Assembly (NCBI GenBank): GCA_911810475.1
Contig: OU461276.1
Location: forward strand, 3,535,501 to 3,599,500
Origin: Candidatus Celerinatantimonas neptuna
Lineage (GTDB): Bacteria > Pseudomonadota > Gammaproteobacteria > Enterobacterales > Celerinatantimonadaceae
Direction of reading: 5' to 3'
Length of the DNA stretch: 64,000 nucleotides
The translations under genes were made by a program, and so were the position numbers. Positions 54,921 through 64,000 of this stretch are shown in pieces; the stretch's first letter is position 1, and each line of letters starts with the position of its first letter. Under the pieces are notes generated by a model. It saw only the letters and a program-made list of their open reading frames with translations. It ran no database searches and had not been told where the DNA came from.

Positions 54921-56021
54921 ATGTCAAAACATCAATTTAAACCCGATAAGTCTGCGCCAGTCCAGGAAGTCGGAATACTTGGTTGGATGCGGAAGAATCT
55001 ATTTTCAACCTGGTATAATTCATTATTTACACTTTTACTTTTATACATTTTCGTTCCATTAATTTATCACTTTATTCAATGGGCGTTTATTGATGCCAGT
55101 TGGGTAGGCACCAACCGCGATGCCTGCACAGTTGGTGGCGGGGCATGTTGGGTCTTTGTTGAAAACCGTTTTGCCCAGCTGATTTACGGCTTCTATCCGG
55201 AAGCTCAACGTTGGCGGCCTGATTTGGTTTACCTCAGTTGTGCAATTTTAATAGTATGGCTTGCAATACCAAAGGCTCCGAAAAAAGTCTGGGTTGGTGG
55301 GTTCAGTCTTTTTATTTATCCGATTATTGTCGTAATCTTATTAAGTGGTGGCGTTTTTGGTTTATCTAAAGTGGGTACAAGCCTATGGGGAGGGTTATTA
55401 GTTACCCTCGTATTAGCTATTGCGGGCATCGTAATTTCTCTCCCATTCGGGACTGTTCTAGCGCTTGGTCGACGTTCAAAAATGCCTATTATACGAGCCT
55501 TTAGTTCGGCTTATATCGAATTCTGGCGAGCAGTTCCTCTAATTACCGTACTGTTTATGGCATCAGTCATGCTCCCTCTTTTTCTGAGCACTGACATCGA
55601 TTTTGATAAATTATTACGGGCAATGATTGGAATAACTATGTTTTATTCCGCTTATATGGCAGAAGTCGTTCGTGGAGGGTTACAAGCAATTCCTAAAGGT
55701 CAATTTGAAGCTGCTGAATCACTTGGATTGAATTATTGGAAGTCTATGATTTTTGTAATTCTTCCACAGGCTTTAAAAATTACGATTCCTTCTATTGTTA
55801 ATACCTTTATTTCTCTGTTTAAAGATACAAGCTTAGTCTTAATTATTGGTATTTTCGATCTATTGGCAATCGGGCAATCTGCGATGTCTGATCCAAAGTG
55901 GTTGGGATTTTCAATCGAAATGTATGTATTTGTTGCATTTGTATTCTGGCTGTTTTGTTTTGCAATTTCTCGTTATTCAATTTACATCGAGAAGAAACTT
56001 CACACTGGCCATAAAAATTAG
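54921..56021 (+). CDS. aapM: General L-amino acid ABC transporter, permease
   Basis: 366 residues, eight or nine helices. EAA loop GLQAIPKGQFEAAESLGLNYWKSMIFVILPQALK. The soluble loop containing CTVGGGACWVFVENRFAQLIYGFYPEAQRWRPD is the AapM/BztC trademark. Starts six bases after aapQ. Confidence 0.92.
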   Translation: MSKHQFKPDKSAPVQEVGILGWMRKNLFSTWYNSLFTLLLLYIFVPLIYHFIQWAFIDASWVGTNRDACTVGGGACWVFVENRFAQLIYGFYPEAQRWRPDLVYLSCAILIVWLAIPKAPKKVWVGGFSLFIYPIIVVILLSGGVFGLSKVGTSLWGGLLVTLVLAIAGIVISLPFGTVLALGRRSKMPIIRAFSSAYIEFWRAVPLITVLFMASVMLPLFLSTDIDFDKLLRAMIGITMFYSAYMAEVVRGGLQAIPKGQFEAAESLGLNYWKSMIFVILPQALKITIPSIVNTFISLFKDTSLVLIIGIFDLLAIGQSAMSDPKWLGFSIEMYVFVAFVFWLFCFAISRYSIYIEKKLHTGHKN

Positions 56022-56033
56022 AATAAGGATTTA

Positions 56034-56804
56034 ATGATGACTGAACAATCGACCCTAATGGCTAATAACAAAATAGTGATTGAATTAAAAGCAATGAATA
56101 AATGGTATGGTGAATTCCATGTTCTTAAAGATATCGATCTGAATGTATCAAAAGGAGAGCGGATTGTTATCTGTGGCCCTTCTGGCTCAGGTAAATCAAC
56201 CATGATTCGCTGCATTAATCGTCTTGAGGAATATCAGGCTGGAGAAATCATTGTAAACGGAACTTTATTAAATAATGATTTAAAAAATATTGAGTATGTT
56301 CGTCGTGATGTGGGCATGTGTTTTCAACATTTTAATTTATTCCCTCATCTGACTGTTTTACAAAATTGCTGTCTTGCACCTATTTGGGTTAAAAGAATTC
56401 CGCAAAAAAAGGCAGAAACTACGGCTATGAAGTATCTGGAGCGGGTTAAAATCCCGGATCAAGCTAACAAATATCCAGGCCAATTATCCGGTGGTCAGCA
56501 GCAGCGAGTGGCCATTGCAAGAAGTCTATGTATGAATCCATCAATTATGCTATTTGATGAACCCACCTCTGCCCTGGATCCTGAAATGGTTCGTGAGGTA
56601 CTGGATGTGATGGTTGAATTAGCAGAAGAAGGAATGACTATGCTTTGTGTAACCCATGAAATGGGATTTGCAAAGCAGGTGGCTGATCGGGTTATTTTTA
56701 TGGATAGAGGCGAAATTATCGAAGAAAATAATCCGCATGAGTTTTTTGAAAACCCTCAATCAGAAAGAACACAAGTATTTCTAAGTCAAATTTTGAACCA
56801 CTAA
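56034..56804 (+). CDS. aapP: General L-amino acid ABC transporter, ATPase
   Basis: 256-residue ABC ATPase. Walker [10 protein letters not shown], signature [15 protein letters not shown], Walker [18 protein letters not shown]-loop VTHEMGFA. Two ATGs in tandem open the gene. Last gene of the operon. Confidence 0.94.
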   Translation: MMTEQSTLMANNKIVIELKAMNKWYGEFHVLKDIDLNVSKGERIVICGPSGSGKSTMIRCINRLEEYQAGEIIVNGTLLNNDLKNIEYVRRDVGMCFQHFNLFPHLTVLQNCCLAPIWVKRIPQKKAETTAMKYLERVKIPDQANKYPGQLSGGQQQRVAIARSLCMNPSIMLFDEPTSALDPEMVREVLDVMVELAEEGMTMLCVTHEMGFAKQVADRVIFMDRGEIIEENNPHEFFENPQSERTQVFLSQILNH

Positions 56805-56823
56805 CTAATGGTTCGGGAAGTGG

Positions 56824-56852
56824 TAAAGAGCATGCATAAAGTATGCTCTTTA
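56824..56852 (+). terminator. Terminator after aapP
   Basis: TAAAGAGCAT pairs with ATGCTCTTTA (10 bp), placed 20 bases after the aapP stop. Confidence 0.75.
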
Positions 56853-57151
56853 TAAAGTGGGTATCGTTTTTACTAAAACTTTTTAAGTGATTCTGGTAAT
56901 AATAAATCTTGAATAGTTACTCTGGTCAATTATTTCATCTCTAAATGAATATTTCATTAAAATAAACATAGAGCTGATTAAAAAATAGCTTGTCATGTCA
57001 ATCTGTTGATCATTATTGTCGAAAATTTGATCTGGCATCAATTTCTCTTTTCCTTTCTCAATTTAAGCGTAAGCTAGCCGTTATATCCATTATGCTATTA
57101 TTATACCCAATAATAATGTTATTAATTATGGGGAGCTAGGGAGTATAACCA
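56853..57151. other. Intergenic region before the chemoreceptor gene
   Basis: About 300 AT-rich bases with no gene seen; GGGAG at about 57130-57145 gives the ribosome-binding site of the chemoreceptor. Confidence 0.4.
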
Positions 57152-59062
57152 ATGAATTTATCGCTTCAGGGAAAGTTAATCGCTGTGACTATACTTTTTC
57201 TTGCCATCATATCTGTGTGTTTAGGATTCTTGTCCTATTCCCAACTTGAGAGCTCTCGAGAAAAATCCATACAATCTCAGGCTGAGGCTCAAGCACAGGC
57301 GTTTACTCAATATTTATCTAGCTGGGCTTTCGACCGACAGCAAATCATGTCTGTTTTAGCTGGAGAACTAGAACACTCATTAAGTCAGAGGGGAAAATTA
57401 GACCATCCACAAGTATTAAAATGGCTTAATCAAGCCAAAAATAGTGGTGGATTTGCTTTAACATTTGTCGGGCTTGAAGATGGAACTATGTACCGTCATG
57501 ATCCATCTCTTGATAAATCAGGATACGATCCAAGAGTCAGAGGTTGGTATAAATCTGCAAAAGAATTGCAAAGACCATTCACAACAGTTCCATACATTGC
57601 AGCAACCGGCAAAAAATTTGCTATAACATTTGTTGTTCCTTTAATGGTTAATGGACAATTTGTCGGAGCAATTGGTGGGCTGTTTTATATGGATAAAATT
57701 ATTCAACAAGTACTTTCACAAAAAGTTCAGGGGGATGGTTATGCCATGCTCTTGGATAAACGGAATGTAATTGCTGCGTTTCCTAATCAGTCAATGATTT
57801 TAAAACATCCGACAGTTCTTAATTTCAAACTAACAAGTGATGAGTTATCCCATTTGGGAGAACTACATACTGTTCAGAAGTTATCAGTTGATGGACATAA
57901 GACACTTCTTTATCTCGGTAATATTCCAAATACTCAGTGGGTTTTAGGGTTAGTTATGAAAGAATCCGTTCTAAATGCCCCGCTCCATCAACTATTATGG
58001 AAAACAATTCTGGTTTCATTTTTGATTTTGATTGTCATCATTATTGGTGCTGTTTTTTTAATCCGATGGATATTTAAAGATCTGCGGTTAGTTTCATCAG
58101 GGTTAGCTAATATTACTAGTGGTAATGGAGATTTAACCCGGCGAATTGAAACACAGTCAACCGACGAGATTGGCATGCTTGCCCAAAATTTTAATTCATT
58201 TGTTGAATATCTTCATGACATCATTGATGGCGTAAGAGATATTGGTAATTCATTAGTACAGCAAGCGTCTACTACACAACAAATTTCTGCAGAAAGTGCA
58301 TCGCGAATTAACAATCAACAACAAGAAATAACTTTAGTGGCAACTGCTGTCAATGAGATGACTGTAGCGACGCAAGAAATTGCGAATAATGCAGCGAATA
58401 CAGCGCAAATTTCAGATGAAGCAGTTAATCAGAGTAATGATGGTGAAATACAGCTTCATCAGAGTCAGGAAAGTATTGTGAAACTGGCTGATGAAATTCA
58501 AAATACGACGGATGCCATTGGTAAATTAGATGGTCATGTACAAGAAATCGGTTCAATTGTATCAACGATTACAGCCATCGCCGAACAGACTAATCTTTTG
58601 GCATTAAACGCAGCAATCGAAGCGGCCCGAGCAGGTGAACAAGGACGTGGATTCGCCGTTGTTGCAGATGAAGTTCGTTCTTTGTCTCAAAGGACTCATT
58701 CATCAACAGAAGAAATTCGCAATATGATCCAATTGCTACAGGAAGCGACACAACATGCTGTTGCCAGCATGGATTCTAGTCAGGAACTGGCACAAAAAAG
58801 CGTTTTAGATACAAATGATGCAAACCAGAGTTTTACCAGAATCAGACAATCTATTGAGTCCATCAATGAAATGGCAACACAAATTGCAACTGCTGCTGAA
58901 GAGCAAACCTCGGTTACAGCTGAAATAAATGAAAATACAACAAATATTCATAGTGCTTCTGAGCAACTTGCAGATTCAGTTTCAACGAGTGCTAATCAGT
59001 CAGAAGAATTATCCAGATTGAGTGAACGTTTAAAAGAAAGTATTGGCGTCTTTAAACTATAA
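57152..59062 (+). CDS. Methyl-accepting chemotaxis protein with dCache domain
   Basis: 636 residues: membrane helix 1 (about 8-28), periplasmic dCache sensor ([21 protein letters not shown], a motif seen in amino-acid and amine sensors), membrane helix 2 (about 285-308), HAMP (about 308-360) and cytoplasmic signalling domain with the invariant hairpin tip [30 protein letters not shown]. No NWETF-type tail for CheR. Lying next to the aap amino-acid transporter, it may sense amino acids; that is inference. Confidence 0.93.
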   Translation: MNLSLQGKLIAVTILFLAIISVCLGFLSYSQLESSREKSIQSQAEAQAQAFTQYLSSWAFDRQQIMSVLAGELEHSLSQRGKLDHPQVLKWLNQAKNSGGFALTFVGLEDGTMYRHDPSLDKSGYDPRVRGWYKSAKELQRPFTTVPYIAATGKKFAITFVVPLMVNGQFVGAIGGLFYMDKIIQQVLSQKVQGDGYAMLLDKRNVIAAFPNQSMILKHPTVLNFKLTSDELSHLGELHTVQKLSVDGHKTLLYLGNIPNTQWVLGLVMKESVLNAPLHQLLWKTILVSFLILIVIIIGAVFLIRWIFKDLRLVSSGLANITSGNGDLTRRIETQSTDEIGMLAQNFNSFVEYLHDIIDGVRDIGNSLVQQASTTQQISAESASRINNQQQEITLVATAVNEMTVATQEIANNAANTAQISDEAVNQSNDGEIQLHQSQESIVKLADEIQNTTDAIGKLDGHVQEIGSIVSTITAIAEQTNLLALNAAIEAARAGEQGRGFAVVADEVRSLSQRTHSSTEEIRNMIQLLQEATQHAVASMDSSQELAQKSVLDTNDANQSFTRIRQSIESINEMATQIATAAEEQTSVTAEINENTTNIHSASEQLADSVSTSANQSEELSRLSERLKESIGVFKL

Positions 59063-59584
59063 CCGATTTTTCACCATATAAATAAGCAAGTCATCATTCA
59101 TAGTGACTTGCTGATCAGATGTAACAGGTTTCCCTTGATAAAAGATACCATTTGTTCGAGGTGTGAATCCACGTTTAAAACAGAGCCTCTGGATCTCCTG
59201 CCGAGCTGGTGACAAAGGAATACCAATACCTATTCGTCGTTTACATCGGAGAGCCTTCGGTTCAACCCTACTGATTAAGGCGGTTGCGATACCTTGTTGT
59301 CTGACTTCAGGAAGAACGGCTAAATTTGTAATTTGAGGTATATTTTCTTCTTTGAATTCATGAAATTCAGCTTCCCAGCCTAACCGGATAAAACCGACAA
59401 TTTTTTGTTCTCTTAAGGCTATCCAGCTTTCACAATTTTCTATTAACTGTTGATGGTAATCATCTAGATTATTACACACTGAAGGATAAACCATCGTATT
59501 GGCAAATCGGTCATAAAGGTGACCACACCACTCTTGTTCGAATGGACGAATACTGCAGATGGTTTTACTTGCCGCTTGTAACAT
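59057..59584 (-). CDS. GNAT family acetyltransferase
   Basis: 175 residues. The acetyl-CoA-binding motif A is [20 protein letters not shown] (V-x-P-x-x-R/Q-x-x-G-x-A). A C-terminal segment ([16 protein letters not shown]) fits the fold. Acceptor unknown. It overlaps the 3' end of the convergent chemoreceptor gene by six bases. Confidence 0.82.
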   Translation of the reverse strand: MLQAASKTICSIRPFEQEWCGHLYDRFANTMVYPSVCNNLDDYHQQLIENCESWIALREQKIVGFIRLGWEAEFHEFKEENIPQITNLAVLPEVRQQGIATALISRVEPKALRCKRRIGIGIPLSPARQEIQRLCFKRGFTPRTNGIFYQGKPVTSDQQVTMNDDLLIYMVKNRL

Positions 59585-59662
59585 GATACTGATTCGATCC
59601 CAAGTAATAAATTATTGTTAATTAACCTACTCTTATCTAGCCATAAATTCCAGAAAAAAGCA

Positions 59663-59690
59663 AAAAGCCTTAGACATTTCTAAGGCTTTT
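59663..59690. terminator. Terminator after ihfA
   Basis: AAAAGCCTTAGA pairs with TCTAAGGCTTTT (12 bp, 4-base loop) 27 bases after the ihfA stop; it can also act towards the right. Confidence 0.85.
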
Positions 59691-59716
59691 CGATATTACA
59701 CAGACAGATTGATTAA

Positions 59717-60016
59717 TTATTCTGGCTTAGGCTCAGCATTTTCAACCCGGTTTTTTAATTTCTGCCCAGGACGAAAAGTTACAACCCGTCTTGCACTAAT
59801 TGGAATGTCCTCCCCAGTTTTTGGATTTCGACCAGGCCGTTCATTTTTTTCACGGAGATCAAAATTACCAAAACCTGAGATTTTGACCTGTTCCCCTACT
59901 TCTAATGCTGTACGGATTTCCTCAAAAAATGCTTCAACAACATCTTTCGATTCTTTTTTACTAAACCCTAACCGGTCGAAGAGCGTCTCAGCCAGGTCAG
60001 CTTTAGTTAGTGCCAT
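59717..60016 (-). CDS. ihfA: Integration host factor alpha subunit
   Basis: DNA-bending nucleoid protein that pairs with IhfB. 99 residues; the beta-arm region [19 protein letters not shown] at the end and [20 protein letters not shown] with the intercalating proline are typical. Starts two bases after pheT, the standard pheST-ihfA operon. Confidence 0.97.
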   Translation of the reverse strand: MALTKADLAETLFDRLGFSKKESKDVVEAFFEEIRTALEVGEQVKISGFGNFDLREKNERPGRNPKTGEDIPISARRVVTFRPGQKLKNRVENAEPKPE

Positions 60017-60018
60017 AT

Positions 60019-62406
60019 CTAATCCCTCAAGGATGCATTGAATTCGGATTTGAGTCCATCGACAATATTGCCAACAATTGCAATAATCTCACTTTCTTCC
60101 AAGGTATGAGTTTGGTCTTGCAGCGTCAAACTAATAGCGACGCTTTTTTTACCTTCAGCGACCTTTTCTCCTTGGTATACATCGAATAAGTTTACTCCAA
60201 CTAATTGATTTGTGCCATTTTTCCATACATTTTTTACTAAATCTGCAGCATTTGTCCCTTTATTGACGACTAATGCGAGATCTCGGCGGTTAGCTGGGAA
60301 CTTCGAAACGGGCTCTGCAACAGGTATTGATGCATACGTTAATGCATCCACCTTAATTTCAAAGAGAAATACTCGCCCGTTCAGAGCAAACCCTTTTTCT
60401 AGTTTAGGATGAATTGCTCCAACCCAGCCGACTTTTTCACCATTACGGAGAATCTGAGCACTTTGTCCCGGATGCAAAGCGGGATGTTCAGCTCTGACAA
60501 AATCAAACTCTTTTGCACTTTTTGTTGATGTAATTAATGCTTCTAAATCAGCTTTGATATCAAAAAAATCAACATCACGATTTTCTGAAATCCAGTTTTC
60601 ATCAAGCGCAGTTCCGGTAATAGCGCCAGCCAGCATAATGTCTTGTCGAACATTGTTTTCAGCAGATTCATCAGGAATAAATCGTAACCCACTTTCGAAC
60701 AATCGAATTCGGTTTTGCTGACGTTTCTGATTATAAGAAACAGCTTCGAGCAGACCTGTCCATAACCCGAGTCGCATCTGCGACATTTCAACAGAAATTG
60801 GATTTGGTAAATTCATTGTGGCCTGGGCGGGATGAATCTGTTTCTGTTTTTGAGGATCAACAAAACTATATGTAATTGCTTCTTGATAACCTCTGTGCAC
60901 CAATGTTTGTTGTAAACGACTTACTGGCAATTTGGACTCTGGTACAAAGTGCATCTTTAAATGAGATACTGGTGCTAGATTAGGGATTTCGTTATATCCA
61001 TAAATACGGGCAACTTCCTCAATTAAGTCTTGTTCGATTTCGATATCAAAACGATAACTAGGTGAGCTGACTTCCCAGCCTTCATCAGTTTCAGTCACCG
61101 ATAATCCAAGTCGTTTAAAAATTTGAGTGACTTGCGGTTTATCAAAATGATGGCCAACTAAACGAGTTAGCCGTTTATGACGCAAAGCAATGGGCTCTGA
61201 TTTAGGTAAAGAAGGAATATCTTCATTAATGATTAACGGGCCTGCTTGCCCACCACAGATATCCAGAATTAAATTAGCGGCTCTATCCAATGCTTTTTCT
61301 TGTAATTGCCAGTCGACACCACGTTCAAAACGATGCGATGCATCTGTATGTAACCCATATTGGCGCGCACGACCAATAATCGCTAATGGTGCGAAAAAAG
61401 CACTCTCTAGAAAAATAGTTGTGGTGTTTTGGGTGACTCCGGTTGCTTCACCACCAAAAATACCAGCGATAGCAATTGCACCGCGATCATCAGCAATTAC
61501 TAATGTATTATCATTTAACGCAACACATTCGCTATCCAGAGTTGTTAATTTTTCACCCTGTTTGGCTTTTCGAACAACGATATCACCTTGTAAAGTATCA
61601 CAATCAAATGCGTGGAGAGGCTGTCCTAACTCTAATAGTACATAATTTGTGATATCAACAACCGGATCAATAGAACGAATTCCGCCACGACGAAGTTTTT
61701 CGACCATCCAAAGTGGTGTTTCAGCTTTGACATCCACCCCTTCGATGACCCGCCCAAGATAACGAGGACATGCTTTTTTGTCGATAACCTGAATAGGATA
61801 AGTTCGATCTGTAGAAGGTTGCAAAGCTGGCCAAGCCGGTTCGTTCACATCGAGTTCATTTAGAACACCAACTTCCCTTGCCACACCTGCAATACTAAGA
61901 CAGTCAGCCCGATTGGGAGTCAGATCGATTTCAATACTATAATCATTCAGGTTTAAATATTTACGCAGATCATGACCAATTGGAGCATCTATAGGTAACT
62001 CCATAATACCTTCATGATCATCACTGATAGCTAATTCTTTTGCACTACATAGCATGCCAAAAGATGGTTGACCGCGTAATTTTGCCTTTTTGATTTTAAA
62101 GTCACCCGGCAACACAGCTCCGACTGTTGCAACCGCAACTTTAAGGCCTTTTCGACAGTTGGGTGCTCCACAAACGATGGATATTAATTCACTATCGCCA
62201 ATATTGACCTGAGTCACCCGGAGCTTATCTGCATCGGGATGTTGTTCACACTCAACGACTTCGCCAACGACGACGCCTGTAAAATCGCCAGCAACGGGTG
62301 TAATTTCATCAACTTCAAGGCCCGCCATTGTGATTTGTTCGCTTAGTGTATTCAAATCAATTGATGGGTTTACCCATTCACGTAACCAGGATTCGCTAAA
62401 TTTCAT
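60019..62406 (-). CDS. pheT: Phenylalanyl-tRNA synthetase beta subunit
   Basis: 795 residues, the usual length. Contains the N-terminal EMAP-like tRNA-binding fold ([20 protein letters not shown]), the B3/B4 editing domain ([14 protein letters not shown]), B5 ([23 protein letters not shown]), the catalytic-like core and the C-terminal FDX-ACB anticodon-binding domain ([14 protein letters not shown]). Lies eleven bases downstream of pheS. Confidence 0.97.
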   Translation of the reverse strand: MKFSESWLREWVNPSIDLNTLSEQITMAGLEVDEITPVAGDFTGVVVGEVVECEQHPDADKLRVTQVNIGDSELISIVCGAPNCRKGLKVAVATVGAVLPGDFKIKKAKLRGQPSFGMLCSAKELAISDDHEGIMELPIDAPIGHDLRKYLNLNDYSIEIDLTPNRADCLSIAGVAREVGVLNELDVNEPAWPALQPSTDRTYPIQVIDKKACPRYLGRVIEGVDVKAETPLWMVEKLRRGGIRSIDPVVDITNYVLLELGQPLHAFDCDTLQGDIVVRKAKQGEKLTTLDSECVALNDNTLVIADDRGAIAIAGIFGGEATGVTQNTTTIFLESAFFAPLAIIGRARQYGLHTDASHRFERGVDWQLQEKALDRAANLILDICGGQAGPLIINEDIPSLPKSEPIALRHKRLTRLVGHHFDKPQVTQIFKRLGLSVTETDEGWEVSSPSYRFDIEIEQDLIEEVARIYGYNEIPNLAPVSHLKMHFVPESKLPVSRLQQTLVHRGYQEAITYSFVDPQKQKQIHPAQATMNLPNPISVEMSQMRLGLWTGLLEAVSYNQKRQQNRIRLFESGLRFIPDESAENNVRQDIMLAGAITGTALDENWISENRDVDFFDIKADLEALITSTKSAKEFDFVRAEHPALHPGQSAQILRNGEKVGWVGAIHPKLEKGFALNGRVFLFEIKVDALTYASIPVAEPVSKFPANRRDLALVVNKGTNAADLVKNVWKNGTNQLVGVNLFDVYQGEKVAEGKKSVAISLTLQDQTHTLEESEIIAIVGNIVDGLKSEFNASLRD

Positions 62407-62417
62407 CGCTTTTCCCT

Positions 62418-63434
<1,017 letters not shown>

Positions 63435-63524
63435 TTAAAAAAGTAAGCACTAATATTAATGGAAAGTGGTAAAAATGGCTAGATAATGAGGTGAAAAGTC
63501 GTCTAGGATCAATATGTTTGGGTA

Positions 63525-63550
63525 TAAAAAAACCCGGTTAAAAAACCGGG
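63525..63550 (-). terminator. Terminator between rplT and pheS
   Basis: On the minus strand CCCGGTT, a 4-base loop, AACCGGG and eight T residues. It follows rplT by 20 bases and could partly limit readthrough into pheS. Confidence 0.85.
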
Positions 63551-63569
63551 CATTAAAAATGCATCGAAA

Positions 63570-64000
<431 letters not shown>

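Overview
The window comes from a facultative gammaproteobacterium (about 40% GC in the backbone) close to the Vibrionales/Alteromonadales branch. Evidence is the gene neighbourhoods fnr-uspE-ttcA, rpmI-rplT-pheS-pheT-ihfA, udk-dcd-asmA, aaeXAB and aapJQMP, a SulA-type division inhibitor behind LexA boxes, and a site almost identical to the E. coli chromosome-dimer-resolution site dif. I cannot name the genus. The presence of dif implies the window spans the replication terminus.

Left backbone (1-32.67 kb): end of ppsR; metG; apbC; udk-dcd-asmA; anmK; a secreted 2H-phosphoesterase-like protein; a 5-oxoproline (pyroglutamate) cluster with a GntR/FCD regulator, an NRAMP-related permease, pxpA, a fused pxpB-pxpC and a biotin carboxylase/BCCP fusion; a SetA-like efflux protein; sulA under tandem LexA boxes; an Hsp70-like yegD; gamma-glutamyltransferase; fbp; a DUF1853 protein; a NIF3 protein; an unrecognised 444-residue protein coupled to purT; aaeXAB; cdd.

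Accessory element (32,674-45,073): about 12.4 kb bracketed by two dif-type sites, with no integrase gene, so it most likely uses host XerC/XerD. One long leftward operon encodes an HUH replication protein, a packaging-type P-loop ATPase, a candidate double-jelly-roll major capsid protein, at least seven small membrane proteins and a peptidoglycan hydrolase, with no portal, terminase or tail. This fits a tailless, membrane-containing dsDNA phage of the corticovirus (PM2)/autolykivirus kind. A rightward HTH regulator sits at one end and a small regulator-like gene at the other. Between the ATPase and capsid genes lies an AT-rich, oppositely oriented insert (about 38.1-40.3 kb) that looks like integron gene cassettes with attC-type sites but no integrase; one cassette carries a TIR/deoxyribosyltransferase-like protein with in-frame tandem repeats. 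A 120-bp sequence from inside the element's left end recurs about 91% identical just outside the right dif-type site, suggesting an earlier or tandem integration.

Right backbone (45.3-64 kb): an alanine/glycine:cation symporter behind a tandem glycine riboswitch; fnr with a probable autoregulatory site; uspE; ttcA; a Bax-like glucosaminidase lipoprotein; cobB; the aapJQMP amino-acid ABC transporter; a dCache chemoreceptor; a GNAT acetyltransferase; and the translation/nucleoid operon ihfA-pheT-pheS preceded by rplT and the end of rpmI.
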